Positions 24,825 to 33,853 of a stretch of DNA of 35,908 nt are shown piece after piece. The notes beneath the pieces were generated by a model. It saw only the letters and a list, made by a program, of their open reading frames with translations, was not told the DNA's origin and searched no databases. The translations under genes and the position numbers were made by a program. Source of the stretch: JAKFEW01 sp036675505 (GTDB lineage Bacteria; Cyanobacteriota; Sericytochromatia; S15B-MN24; JAQBPE01); contig JAKFEW010000035.1 in the NCBI GenBank assembly GCA_036675505.1, positions 1-35,908 of the forward strand. The letters run 5' to 3'. How positions within the stretch are numbered: position 1 is the first letter of the stretch; the number at the start of each line of letters is the position of its first letter.

Positions 24825-25367
24825 ATGCCCACCCTTCGCCCCCTGATTTGCAGCGCGTTGCTGCTGGTCTCGCTGACTGCCGCCACCGGCTGCGCCAAGC
24901 AGGCCCTGCCCGCCGCCCCGCGCACGCAGGTCGCGTCCGACCTCGAGGCCGAGCGGGCCTATTCGATCGAGACCGTGCTCGGCATCGGCCCGACCTATGG
25001 CGCCAAGCTGCGTGAAGCCAAGATCACGAACACCAAGAAGCTCGCCGAGGCGACCAACACCCGCTACAAGCGCCACAAGCTGGCCGAACAGGCCGACATC
25101 CCCTACAAGCTGGTGCTGGCCTGGGCCCAGAAGGTCGCGCTGATGAACATCAAGGGCCTCGGCCCGCGCAACAGCAACCTGCTCGCCGCGGTCGGCGTCG
25201 AGTCGCCCAGCGAGCTCGCCCGCCGCGACCCCGCCAACCTGTGGGAGCGCGTGGGCGTCGCCAACGCCTTCGAGCCGAAGTTCGTCGGCCACACGCCGTC
25301 GCTCGCGACGGTCACGAAGTGGGTCGAAGAGGCCAAGAAGATCGCCGACGAGACCGAGAACGACTGA
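24825..25367 (+). CDS. DUF4332-like helix-hairpin-helix lipoprotein
   Basis: A 180-residue lipoprotein with lipobox AATGC and Cys23. The ATG at 24825 has AGGAG upstream; an in-frame start at 24768 would place a long tail before the signal peptide. Residues about 50-125 contain two helix-hairpin-helix cores, LGIGPTYGAKL and IKGLGPRNSNLL, in the arrangement of the DUF4332 family. Helix-hairpin-helix motifs usually bind DNA or proteins, so their presence on a lipid-anchored, exported protein is unusual. The tail is charged and helical. A good terminator follows 23 bp after the stop. Confidence 0.78.
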   Translation: MPTLRPLICSALLLVSLTAATGCAKQALPAAPRTQVASDLEAERAYSIETVLGIGPTYGAKLREAKITNTKKLAEATNTRYKRHKLAEQADIPYKLVLAWAQKVALMNIKGLGPRNSNLLAAVGVESPSELARRDPANLWERVGVANAFEPKFVGHTPSLATVTKWVEEAKKIADETEND

Positions 25368-25390
25368 AGTCCTGATCTCAGGAACCCGGG

Positions 25391-25420
25391 GGCCCCGGCG
25401 CTACGGCGTCGGGGCCTTTT
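25391..25420 (+). terminator. Rho-independent terminator
   Basis: GGCCCCGGCGC and GCGTCGGGGCC form an 11-bp stem with one G-T pair and a TACG loop, followed by TTTT. It ends the helix-hairpin-helix lipoprotein gene. On the other strand no T-run follows, so it is directional. Confidence 0.85.
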
Positions 25421-25445
25421 GCATCACCGCAACGGACCTCTGCAC

Positions 25446-27587
25446 TCAATGCAAGACAGGGCCCGGCTCGCGGGCCAGCAGCGGCAGCCGCACCTCGAAG
25501 ACCGCGCCGCCGGCCCCGTTGCGCCAGGCCACCGTGCCACCGACGGCGACGGCCAGCAGCTCGACGTTGCGCAACCCGAGCCCGAAGCCCGGGGCGCTCG
25601 GGTCGGTGCGCCGGCCATACGCCCAGTCGACCGGCAGGCCCGGGCCCTGATCCACAACCGCGAGCATGAGCTGGCCGCCTTCGCGGCGGGCCTCCACGCG
25701 GATCGGCGCGCCGGGCGGCGAGAACTTGCTCGCGTTCTCGAGCAGGTTCAGCAAGATCTGGCCGAGCTCGACCGCCGTGAGCGGCACGGCCGCGTCGGCG
25801 TCCTCGATCGTGAAGGCGAGCGACTGGGCGCGCGTGGCGAGCGGCGCCGCCATCGCCTCGCGCACGCCCTCGAGCACGGGCCCGAGCGCCGTGCGGCCGC
25901 CCGTGCGGCCGTCGACCACCTGGCGGGCCTTCTCGCGCAAGAAGTCCGACATCCGCTCGGCGCTGCGCTCGATGCGGACGAGCGCCTCGTCGGCCTCGCC
26001 GTGGCGCTGGCCGAGCTCGGCGGCGAGGCCGACGTTGAAGACCTCCGTCTTGAGGTCGTGCAGCACCTGTCGCAGCATGCGGTCGCGCTCCTCGGCGAGC
26101 GCCCGCGCGACGCTCTCGCGGATGCGCAGCGTGACGCGCTCCTCGACCAGGCGCGCCCGGCCGAGCGCGGTGCCCGCGTGCGCGGCGAGCACCTCGACCG
26201 CCGCGCGATCCGCCACGCGGTAAGCCGGGCCTTCCGCGCGCGGGCCGAGCGCGAGCCAGGCGTCGGCCTCCTCGCCGAGCGGCACGCGCACGCGCAGCAC
26301 CCCAGCCGCCCCGGCCTCGTCCACACAGGCGGGCGCCGGCCCCCGCGCGGCGACCCGCGCCCCGGCCACCCACACGGCCGACCAGCCAGGCCCCACCAGG
26401 CGCGTCGCCAGGCCGAGCACCTCGTTCGCGACGTCGCCGGTGGCGACCGCGGGCCGCCGAGCGAACGCGTCGAGCTCGGCGAGGATCGCCTCGAGCTCGC
26501 CATAGAGCGTGCGGTCGAGCCAGCCGCGCAGGGCCGCGACCAGCGGCGGCACCTCGAACGCGCCGTGGCGGACGATCGCCCAGGCCACCGCCAGCGGGAA
26601 CGCCACGAACGCCGAGTGCGCGAGGTCGAGCCCCGGCGTGCCCGCGCCGAGCAGCGGCGCGAGGACCGAGGCCGCCATCGCCGGCACGAACGCCACCGCG
26701 AGCCCCACCATCACCGCGCGGGCCTGGGCGCGCACGTGCGCCGCGGCGGCGGCCGACCAGGCCAGGCGTGCCCACAGGGCGATCGCCGCCAGCAGCGCCG
26801 CCGAGGCCGTGAGCACCACGCCCCAGGCGCCGAAGGCCAGCGCGCCCGGGTGGCCCGAGGCCACGCAGGCCGTGAGCGCGGCGGCCCAGGCCAAGAGCGC
26901 CCCCAGCAGCAGGCCGCGCGCGCGCGGCGTGTACAGGGCGATCGGGAACGTCGTCGCGAGCGCGACCACCGCAGGCGCCACGCAGGCCACCGCCGCCATC
27001 GGCAGCCAGGGCGCGAGCAGGAAGGTGCTCGCGACGTCGAAGTTCGCCAACATGAAGACGCCGAGCGCGAGGCACAGCCACCAATGGGCCCACGCGGCGC
27101 GGTCATGCGGCCTCAACAGCAGCACCAGCGCGCCGAGCGCCACGTGGGCGAGCGCCGAGACCCAGTAGACCATGAAAACCCGCACCAGGTCCCAGCCGCC
27201 GAAGGTGGCCGTGGCGACCGAGCGCTCGAAGCGCGCGCCGGCCGGCGTCTCGAAGGTCCAGCGCACCGCCGTGCCGGCGGGCCGTAGCGCCGCCACGGCG
27301 TACACCTCGGCGCCCGAGGCGGTCGGACGCCCATCCGCGGCCACCACGCGCCAGTACGGCGCGATCCCCGCGCCCTGGCCCGGCCAATCCGCGAGCACCA
27401 CGGCGCCTGTATGGCCCGAGGTGACCACGAGGAAGCCGGGAAAGACCACCCCGAGCCAGCTGAACGCGGCGAGCCAGGTGACGACCGCCAACCAGGCCAC
27501 GCTGCCCGACGTGCAGGCCACGAGACCCCACGCAGCGCGGCGCAACCCTAGTTTCCCATTCGGAACCACACCCAGATCCGACCCCAT
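25446..27587 (-). CDS. Membrane sensor histidine kinase, ComP-like layout, orphan
   Basis: A 713-residue sensor kinase. The N-terminus has one membrane segment (about 18-50), an extracytoplasmic loop of about 80 residues (55-130) that could be PDZ-like, then about seven membrane segments (135-340). A cytoplasmic GAF-like region (about 365-480) precedes a coiled linker and the kinase core: H-box QVLHDLKTEV with His510, N-box LLENAS with Asn618, G1 DQGPG (646-650) and G2 GFGLGL (667-672). This order resembles ComP-type sensors. No response regulator gene lies in the window, so its partner is elsewhere. The start lacks an obvious Shine-Dalgarno; a start a few codons later is possible. Confidence 0.87.
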   Translation of the reverse strand: MGSDLGVVPNGKLGLRRAAWGLVACTSGSVAWLAVVTWLAAFSWLGVVFPGFLVVTSGHTGAVVLADWPGQGAGIAPYWRVVAADGRPTASGAEVYAVAALRPAGTAVRWTFETPAGARFERSVATATFGGWDLVRVFMVYWVSALAHVALGALVLLLRPHDRAAWAHWWLCLALGVFMLANFDVASTFLLAPWLPMAAVACVAPAVVALATTFPIALYTPRARGLLLGALLAWAAALTACVASGHPGALAFGAWGVVLTASAALLAAIALWARLAWSAAAAAHVRAQARAVMVGLAVAFVPAMAASVLAPLLGAGTPGLDLAHSAFVAFPLAVAWAIVRHGAFEVPPLVAALRGWLDRTLYGELEAILAELDAFARRPAVATGDVANEVLGLATRLVGPGWSAVWVAGARVAARGPAPACVDEAGAAGVLRVRVPLGEEADAWLALGPRAEGPAYRVADRAAVEVLAAHAGTALGRARLVEERVTLRIRESVARALAEERDRMLRQVLHDLKTEVFNVGLAAELGQRHGEADEALVRIERSAERMSDFLREKARQVVDGRTGGRTALGPVLEGVREAMAAPLATRAQSLAFTIEDADAAVPLTAVELGQILLNLLENASKFSPPGAPIRVEARREGGQLMLAVVDQGPGLPVDWAYGRRTDPSAPGFGLGLRNVELLAVAVGGTVAWRNGAGGAVFEVRLPLLAREPGPVLH

Positions 27588-27700
27588 ACCGACATCATAG
27601 CGTTTGTGTCAACATCAGGCAAGCAATGGTTCCAGCCGATGCGGGAGCGCCGGCAGTGGGTACAAGAGGCTTGACGCCCCGCTCCCAGGAGTGACGACTC

Positions 27701-29137
27701 ATGCCCTTCATCCGCCGTCAGGCCCCCGCCCGCGCCGCGCTGCTCATCGCCTCTATGCTCATGCTGGCCTGCAACGGCAACCCGGCCGCGACCGAGGCCG
27801 AGGTCAGCACGTCTGGCACCAAGAAGACCTCGAAGGCCACGCCGCGGCCCGGCGCCAGCGCGCCCAACGCCGGCGGCGACACGACCCCGACGGCCACGCC
27901 GTCGACCGCGGCCTCGAGCCCCAACGGCGCGAGCACAGCGCCGACCACCTCGACCGCGCCGTCGAGCGCGGTTTCCACGGCACCCTCCACTGCGGTGTCC
28001 ACAGCGCCCGTCACCTCGGCCGCGCCCTCGTCGGGCGGCAGCGGCGGCGGGGCCTCGCCCGTGACGTCGACAGCGCCCACGAGCGCCACCAGCACGGCGC
28101 CCTCGCCGCTCGCGCAGCAGGCCACGCCCGCGCCCGGCGCGGTCATCGTCGGCACCTACGCGGGCACCGACACCGCGGGCTTCGAAGACGGCGCTGTGGC
28201 CACCGCCACCTTCAACGGCCCACGCGGACTGGCCGTCCACCCAGGCACGGGCGATGTCTACGTGGCCGACTCCAACAACCACGTCATCCGCAAGATCGCG
28301 GGCGGCCAGGTCACGACCGTGATCGGCACCGGCGAGGCCACCACGCCACAAGACACCAAGACCCTCAACCGGCCCGAGGGCGTGGCGGTGATGGCGGACG
28401 GCACGCTCCTGATCGCGGACTCCCTCAACAACCGCATCCGCAAGCTGCCCGTCGCCGAAGCTGCGAAGGAGCTCGTCGCCCGCGAGCTCGACTTCGTGGT
28501 GGGCAGCACCACGGGTGGCTTCGCCGACGGCGTCGCCGACGCCTCGCGCATGCAGGGCCCGACCGGCATCGCGCTGACCGCCGACCAGAACTTCCTGTGG
28601 GTCGTCGACTCGGGCAACAACTGCATCCGCATCGTCGATCTCGCGGCCGACCGCATCGACACCGTCGCGGGCAGCGCCACCGAGACGGGCGACGCGGACG
28701 GCTCCGGCACCACCGCGCGCTTCAACAACCCGAACGGCTGCGCGGCGGTCGGCAACGACACGCTGTACGTCGTGGACGCCTTCAACTCCAAGCTGCGCAA
28801 GATCGTGAAGAGCGGCAACGCCGTCACGGTCTCGACGGTCGCGAGCGCGACGCTGTCCTTCATCACGCCGAGCGACGTGATCGCGGCCGGCTCGGACCCG
28901 GAGGCCGCCGGCGGCTCGCTGCTGATCGCGGACAGCGGGCGGCTCTCGATCCAGCGGCTCGCCGGCGGCGAGCTCTCCGCCGTCGACCTGATCCCGGGCA
29001 ATACGGCCGGCTTCGCCGACGGCGGGACCGATTCGGCGCAGTTCAGGACGATGGCGGATATGATCGTGCTGCCCGATGGCGCGATCCTGGTCGCGGATCC
29101 CGACAACCATCGGATCCGCAAGCTGAGCAAGCCCTAG
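27701..29137 (+). CDS. NHL-repeat beta-propeller lipoprotein
   Basis: A 478-residue lipoprotein. AGGAG precedes the ATG at 27701, and the lipobox is LMLAC with Cys24. Residues about 30-145 are a low-complexity Ser/Thr/Ala/Pro linker built from units such as STAPTT and STAPSS. Residues about 150-478 hold around six NHL blades, for instance FNGPRGLAV, VADSNNHVIRKI and DPDNHRIRKL. It is the smallest of four NHL lipoproteins here and lacks the octapeptide and carboxypeptidase-like modules. It is convergent with the propeller gene at 29147, only 9 bp apart. Confidence 0.87.
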   Translation: MPFIRRQAPARAALLIASMLMLACNGNPAATEAEVSTSGTKKTSKATPRPGASAPNAGGDTTPTATPSTAASSPNGASTAPTTSTAPSSAVSTAPSTAVSTAPVTSAAPSSGGSGGGASPVTSTAPTSATSTAPSPLAQQATPAPGAVIVGTYAGTDTAGFEDGAVATATFNGPRGLAVHPGTGDVYVADSNNHVIRKIAGGQVTTVIGTGEATTPQDTKTLNRPEGVAVMADGTLLIADSLNNRIRKLPVAEAAKELVARELDFVVGSTTGGFADGVADASRMQGPTGIALTADQNFLWVVDSGNNCIRIVDLAADRIDTVAGSATETGDADGSGTTARFNNPNGCAAVGNDTLYVVDAFNSKLRKIVKSGNAVTVSTVASATLSFITPSDVIAAGSDPEAAGGSLLIADSGRLSIQRLAGGELSAVDLIPGNTAGFADGGTDSAQFRTMADMIVLPDGAILVADPDNHRIRKLSKP

Positions 29138-29146
29138 GCGCCGCGC

Positions 29147-30400
29147 CTAACGGAGCTGCCTGCGCTGGCTCTCGGGCACCACGATCACGTCCAGCGGGAA
29201 CGCGCCCAGCGGGAACTCCTGGCGGATCTTGCCCTTCCCGGCCGGATCGATCTCGAGCAAGCGGTTGTTGGCGTTGATCACGGCGTACAGGTAGCCGGTG
29301 TCCGGGTCCTGCTCGACCATCGCCGGCGAGACCTTCGCGGGCAGGAGCGCACGCACGAAACCCGTCTTGATCTCGAGCTTCACGACCTCGGGCGGCTCGT
29401 CGTAGAAGCTCGGCGCGTACAGGTACTTGCCGTCCTTCTTGTCGACGATCACGTTGTGCGGGCCCTCGCCCACGGTCAGCAGGCGCTTCAGCGTGCGCTT
29501 CTCGACATCGATCTCGGCGACCTTGTTGCTCGAGCGATACGCCACGTACATGAGCTTGCCGGCCCTGTCGAAGTCGAAGTTGTAGGGCAGCGAGAGCGGC
29601 ACGACCACGCGGCCGGTCTCCTTGAGGCCGTCCGCCGTGTGGAAGGTGATCAGGCTGGCCTTGTTGCCGGGCGGTCCGCCGTGGTCGAACGAGGTCATGT
29701 CCTTGGGCACGTCGTAAGCGGTGCCTTTGCTCGGCAGCTTGAGCTTCTTGCTCGAGCGCCGGTGGACGATCAGCAGCTGCTTGCCGTCCGGCGTGTACTG
29801 GATGTTCGAGGCCTGCACGAAGAACGGCGGGTCCTTGATCGTGATTTCTTGCAAGCGCGCGCCCGTCTGGCGGTCGACCCGCAGGATGCCGGGCGGGTTG
29901 AAAGGCACGGTCCAGAGCGACTTGCCGTCGCGCGCGTAGGTCACCTGGCTGGGCAGGCTGCCCACGGCGTTCGGGCCGTGGCACTGGTGGCAGCTGGTCT
30001 TGCCCTTGAACTTGTCCCAGCCGAGCTTTTCATGCTTCGAATTCTTGGGGATCGGCGCGATCAGCATGTTGCGCTTCCAGTCGCCGTTGCGCGCGTCGAA
30101 GAACGAAACGCTCTCCGAGCCCGTGTTGACCACGAGCACCTCCGCGCCGTCCGGCGACATCGCCCAGTTGTGCGGCAGCGCGCCGACGGGCAGCTTGCGG
30201 ACCTTGCCGGTCGCAGGCTCGATCACCATCGCGCTCAGGTCGAGGACGTTGGAGACGAAGACCAGCGGGCCTCTGGACGAAGCGGCGGTGCGCGCCGCCT
30301 GCGCGGCATCGATGGTGAAGGTCGTGCCGAATAGTACGAGCGTGAGGGCCAACGGCCCCCACGCTCGACGATTCGGAACCGATTTCCGAATGAATGCCAT
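29147..30400 (-). CDS. Exported YVTN-type beta-propeller with CxxCH haem motif
   Basis: A 417-residue protein. The ATG at 30400 gives an N-terminal signal peptide ending near AQA (residues 33-35); the frame is open upstream but runs through the preceding gene. The body is a beta-propeller with repeated D-x-x-T/A-G and YVAY/LYAP-type strands. Residues 137-141 are CHQCH, a canonical c-type haem attachment motif, placed in a loop between early blades. A distal haem ligand may be a His or Met elsewhere in the propeller. This suggests a periplasmic electron-transfer or peroxidase-like role; enzymatic activity is not shown. It is the third gene of a minus-strand unit starting at 32658, 17 nt after the previous stop. 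Confidence 0.78.
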   Translation of the reverse strand: MAFIRKSVPNRRAWGPLALTLVLFGTTFTIDAAQAARTAASSRGPLVFVSNVLDLSAMVIEPATGKVRKLPVGALPHNWAMSPDGAEVLVVNTGSESVSFFDARNGDWKRNMLIAPIPKNSKHEKLGWDKFKGKTSCHQCHGPNAVGSLPSQVTYARDGKSLWTVPFNPPGILRVDRQTGARLQEITIKDPPFFVQASNIQYTPDGKQLLIVHRRSSKKLKLPSKGTAYDVPKDMTSFDHGGPPGNKASLITFHTADGLKETGRVVVPLSLPYNFDFDRAGKLMYVAYRSSNKVAEIDVEKRTLKRLLTVGEGPHNVIVDKKDGKYLYAPSFYDEPPEVVKLEIKTGFVRALLPAKVSPAMVEQDPDTGYLYAVINANNRLLEIDPAGKGKIRQEFPLGAFPLDVIVVPESQRRQLR

Positions 30401-30417
30401 CTGGTGGACAGGTGCCC

Positions 30418-31230
30418 TTACTTCTCGGTGGTCGCCAGGATCTTGTGGAGCACCAGCGGATCGTTCGCGGTGTCGCTGTTGAAGCCGGGCTTGACCGCCT
30501 TGCGGCCGTTCTCGAGCTTGTCCAGCCACTTGAGGCGCATGGTGCCGCCGGCGTCGTAGCCCTCGAGCATCTTGAGCTGGAAGACCGCCTTGGTCACGCC
30601 GTTCGGGCCATTGCCACCGTCCTGCGTGGGCTTCGCGCTGAGGTGGCGCGGGATGCGCCGGATGCCGAACGAGCGCTCACCCGTATCCCGGTTGATCGTG
30701 AGCGACGGGTTGGAGGCGAACTGCTGGGCAGCGCCGCCGCGCTGGTACTCGAACTCCATCCGCCAGTTGGTGACCAGCGCGTTGGATGGCGTCGCGAGCT
30801 CGTCGAAGTCCTGCTCGCCCGCCTTGTCGACGACGATGCGGAGAACCGCGTCGGTCGCGACGATCAGGTCGCCGCTACCCCAGCCCGCCTGGAGGCCGAA
30901 CATGTAGGCGCGGTGGACGACGCCGGACTGGTCGGAGCGCACGATGTACGAAAAATCGCCGTTGGCCGCCGTGGTGGTCGCGACCGAGCCGTTCACCCAG
31001 GACCGGGTGTGGTCCACGCGGAGGCCCGCGAAGCCCTTGCCCGTCAGGGCGGAGTCGGTCGAGCCTTCGTACAGGCGGAAGGACCGCTTGACCGGCGGCG
31101 GCGGGGGCGGCGGCGGGTTGCCGGTGCCCATGCCGGCCTGGGCCGGTACGATCGGGATCATGGCCGAGCCGACCGCCGCGAGGCAGACCGCCGCCAGCCA
31201 GGTTTTCATGTTCTTGCGCTTATCGCTCAT
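30418..31230 (-). CDS. Exported protein of unknown function with poly-Pro linker
   Basis: A 270-residue protein with a signal peptide ending in AQA-G (about residues 30-33). The ATG at 31230 has AGGAAG upstream; an alternative in-frame ATG at 31251 lies within that region. A run of eight prolines follows the mature N-terminus. The rest is beta-rich, without cysteines in the mature part, and I do not recognise its family. It lies between the genes at 31303 and 29147 on the same strand, so the three are probably cotranscribed and may form one periplasmic complex. Confidence 0.72.
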   Translation of the reverse strand: MSDKRKNMKTWLAAVCLAAVGSAMIPIVPAQAGMGTGNPPPPPPPPVKRSFRLYEGSTDSALTGKGFAGLRVDHTRSWVNGSVATTTAANGDFSYIVRSDQSGVVHRAYMFGLQAGWGSGDLIVATDAVLRIVVDKAGEQDFDELATPSNALVTNWRMEFEYQRGGAAQQFASNPSLTINRDTGERSFGIRRIPRHLSAKPTQDGGNGPNGVTKAVFQLKMLEGYDAGGTMRLKWLDKLENGRKAVKPGFNSDTANDPLVLHKILATTEK

Positions 31231-31302
31231 CGGGGACTTCCTTTCCTTCATGCTTCCACTACGCGGACGGTGCGGGCGACGTCAGATCCTCGCGGATCCT
31301 CA

Positions 31303-32658
31303 TCACGGCACCACCGGCGGCGGGTTGGAGCCCCGCATGGTGTACTGCGTCCAGGTGTGACCGTCTTCCTCGAAGACGGTGGCGAGGACCGGCTTGGTCC
31401 AGCCTTCGCCGGTGTCGTACTGGTAGCAGGGCATGAAAGCCTGGCCGTTGGACATCGAAACCGGGTACTTGGCGAGGACCTCGGGGCCGACCACCCACTT
31501 CACGCGCAGCTCCGCGCCGGGCGCGATCTTCGCGTCGCCGATGTCGAGGTCGGCAAAGTTGACGGGGTTGAATGCGACCTGCTCTTCACCCTTGGTGCCG
31601 GCCTTGGCGGAGGCATCCCAGGCGGTGTAGGTCTGGAGCGGGCCGTACAGGTCGCCGTAGGGCTTGTTGGGCCGCGGCAGCGGGTTCAGCCAGGTCAGGC
31701 GGACGGTCGCCTCGGTCTGGCCTTCGGGCAGGATCAGGCCGCCCGGCGGGATCTCGAGGTAGACGGCCTTGAGGCCGCTGGTGCCCATGTCGGGCGCCTG
31801 CAGGAGGCCGAAGGTCTGCTTCGGGTTGCTGCCCGAGGGCCGGCTGGCCGAGAGCTCGCCGAGAACCGTCTCGAGCGCGCCGCTGGTGGCGGTGCCGCCC
31901 TTGGCCACGTCGATCTTGGTGACGTTGTCGTCGAGGCTGAGGACCTGCGTGTCGTAGCGGTAGGTCTCCTCGGGGAACAGGCTGACGAAGTCGTCGAACG
32001 GCACGAAGCCGGTCTCGTTCGCGCCGAAGCGGATCGGCGCGCCGGGCACGGCGTCGACCGTCAGCGAGTAGAAGCCTTCCGCGTTGGTCGTGGTCTTCTG
32101 GAGGTCGGTCATGACCGGGACGCCGGCGGCCGGCAGGCCCTTCTCGTCGACGACGCGGCCGGTGATGACGGCCGTCGCGCCCTTCGGGGTCGCCGCGAGG
32201 ACCTCCGGGTCGACCTGGACGGCCTTGTGGTTCCACTTGATCGGCGCTTCGTTCACCGACGCCGGGTTCATCGGCTGGGTCGGCTGGACCAGGGTCTGTG
32301 CGATCACGCTGGGCGTGGTGGTCAGGGGGTCCGGCGCGGTGGCGGCGGCGCCGGTGGCGCCCGTGCCGCCCGCGGCGAGGGGCGAATCGCCGCCGGCCGT
32401 GGTGCCGCCGGTGGCGTCGGTGCCGCCCGTGGCGGTCTGGCCGCCGGGCTGGGCCGGGTTCGTGGTGGTCGGCTTGGCGGGCTGGGTCGCAGCACCGGTG
32501 GCGCCGTTGCGGCCCAGGTTCACCTGGTCCTCGCCGCCGGCTGCGGTCGGGGCCTTCGTCGATTGGCAACCCCAGGCGCCGATCGTCGCCACGGCGATCG
32601 CGACGGCAATCTTACCCTGGTTGCGGGAGAGCCAGTTCTGGCGTTTCTCGAAGCTCAC
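31303..32658 (-). CDS. Lipoprotein-like exported protein with carboxypeptidase-regulatory-like domain
   Basis: A 451-residue protein. The GTG at 32658 is chosen because AAGGAGGGG lies immediately upstream, a near-perfect Shine-Dalgarno; the longer open frame has none. The signal sequence ends in GAWGC with Cys31, a slightly unusual lipobox (Trp before Gly). A Gly/Ala/Thr-rich linker (about 35-125) follows. Residues about 160-230 resemble a carboxypeptidase-regulatory/CNA-B type beta domain (VITGRVVDEKGLPAAGVPV). The C-terminal half is beta-rich and unassigned. It is the first gene of the three-gene unit that ends with the CxxCH propeller. Confidence 0.75.
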   Translation of the reverse strand: MSFEKRQNWLSRNQGKIAVAIAVATIGAWGCQSTKAPTAAGGEDQVNLGRNGATGAATQPAKPTTTNPAQPGGQTATGGTDATGGTTAGGDSPLAAGGTGATGAAATAPDPLTTTPSVIAQTLVQPTQPMNPASVNEAPIKWNHKAVQVDPEVLAATPKGATAVITGRVVDEKGLPAAGVPVMTDLQKTTTNAEGFYSLTVDAVPGAPIRFGANETGFVPFDDFVSLFPEETYRYDTQVLSLDDNVTKIDVAKGGTATSGALETVLGELSASRPSGSNPKQTFGLLQAPDMGTSGLKAVYLEIPPGGLILPEGQTEATVRLTWLNPLPRPNKPYGDLYGPLQTYTAWDASAKAGTKGEEQVAFNPVNFADLDIGDAKIAPGAELRVKWVVGPEVLAKYPVSMSNGQAFMPCYQYDTGEGWTKPVLATVFEEDGHTWTQYTMRGSNPPPVVP

Positions 32659-32734
32659 GAGCCCCTCCTTAATTCCTACATCGGACCTGTCACGACCACG
32701 GATCACTGCCGCCTGGTCATCATCGGCCACGGGG

Positions 32735-32747
32735 TATCACGTGACAC
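32735..32747. promoter_or_regulatory. Palindrome upstream of the 31303 operon
   Basis: TATCACGTGACA contains the perfect 8-bp palindrome TCACGTGA (32737-32744), extended imperfectly on both sides. It lies about 80 bp upstream of the GTG at 32658, in the 133-bp gap between two minus-strand genes. A regulator site is possible. Confidence 0.3.
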
Positions 32748-32791
32748 GTTAAGGGAGGGTTAATCCGTTCGCCGCGCCAAGGGCGATCCGA

Positions 32792-33832
32792 TCAGGTTCT
32801 GCTGGCCACACTGGCCAAGGCTTCCGCCACGATCTCCGCGCCGCGGTAGTCGACGGCGGCGGCCCGCGGCGGGTGGTCCGCCTGCGCGAGCTGCTCGCGC
32901 ATCAGCTCCGCGAGCTCTTCCTCGCTGGTGACCGCCCCGATCGCCGGCCAGTGGCCGATGCGGCCGGCCTGATCGTCGCCCACGCGGTCGAGCGGCCAGA
33001 GGATCGCCCGGCGCCCCAGGCAAGCCAGCTCGGCCACCGAGCTGTAGCCGGCGGCGCAGACCACCAGGTCGGCCGCCTCGAGCACGTCCATCACCGGGTG
33101 GATCGCGAGCAGGTGCGGATAAAAGAACTCGGCCCCCGGCAAGATCTGGGGCGTGACCAGGCGCAGGGCGTGGCCGACGCCGTGCTCGCCCTCGGCGAGG
33201 CGATCGCTCGCGGCCTTCACGCGGCGGAAGAGCGCCATCGTCTCGGCCGGGCTGCCGGCATGGTAAGCGAGCACCAGCGGCTCCTCGCCGTCGGGCGCGA
33301 GCCCGAGCCGCAGGCGCGCCTGGGTGCGCGTGAGCACGTCCTGGCTGCTGCGGCTGAGCACATAGCCGACGGCCTGCAGGCGGTCCGGCAGGCCGACGTC
33401 GGAAGGCGCCACGGGGAAGGGGTAGAAGACGCGGTCGAAGAGCTCGAGGCGGTCGTCGTAGGTCTCGATGTTTTCCTCGCGGTGCAAGAAGCCGCGGAAG
33501 AAGCGCCCGCGCTCGACCACCTCGAGCACCTCGGGCGTGAGGGCGCTGGCCACCGCGTCCACGACCAGCGCGTCCATCGGCGCGACGGCGTCGAGCATGG
33601 CCCGCGCGAGGCGCGCGCCGATTCCCACGTCGCCGAGCAGCTGCTGCTCGTACGTGGTCGGCAGCCGCAGCGTCGGCACGCCCTGCGCCACCGCGAGGTG
33701 GCAGAACGGGCTGCTGGTGATCAGCAGCGCCTCGCTGTGAGGCGCCAGCCGGCGCAGGTGGCGAACCACGGCCAGGCCCCGGTTGAGGTGCCCCAGCCCG
33801 CCGCCCAGGGCGTAATAGACCAGACGCGCCAC
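32792..33832 (-). CDS. Glycosyltransferase, GT28/MurG-like fold
   Basis: A 346-residue GT-B type glycosyltransferase. The GTG at 33832 is chosen because GGAGGA lies 6 nt upstream and the product begins directly with the first beta strand. GGGLGH (10-15) corresponds to the N-terminal glycine-rich loop of MurG-like enzymes. AGYSSVAELACLGRRAI (about 255-272) corresponds to the nucleotide-sugar binding region of the C-terminal domain. There is no signal peptide. Donor and acceptor are unknown; MurG proper is unlikely because the flanking genes are not of the cell-wall cluster. It is divergent from the gene at 33968, with a large inverted repeat in between. Confidence 0.75.
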   Translation of the reverse strand: MARLVYYALGGGLGHLNRGLAVVRHLRRLAPHSEALLITSSPFCHLAVAQGVPTLRLPTTYEQQLLGDVGIGARLARAMLDAVAPMDALVVDAVASALTPEVLEVVERGRFFRGFLHREENIETYDDRLELFDRVFYPFPVAPSDVGLPDRLQAVGYVLSRSSQDVLTRTQARLRLGLAPDGEEPLVLAYHAGSPAETMALFRRVKAASDRLAEGEHGVGHALRLVTPQILPGAEFFYPHLLAIHPVMDVLEAADLVVCAAGYSSVAELACLGRRAILWPLDRVGDDQAGRIGHWPAIGAVTSEEELAELMREQLAQADHPPRAAAVDYRGAEIVAEALASVASRT

Positions 33833-33853
33833 GAGCGATCCTCCGGCGCGTAT

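Noticed and set aside
29135..29149. TAGGCG-CCG-CGCCTA hairpin whose arms contain the stop codons of two convergent genes
   Set aside because: Neat, but the stem is short and there is no T-run; probably chance at a 9-bp convergent junction.
32688..32747. TGTCACG on the plus strand and TGTCACG on the minus strand near the 31303 operon promoter
   Set aside because: They are single copies in opposite orientation without an 11-bp partner, so they do not match the tandem operator.
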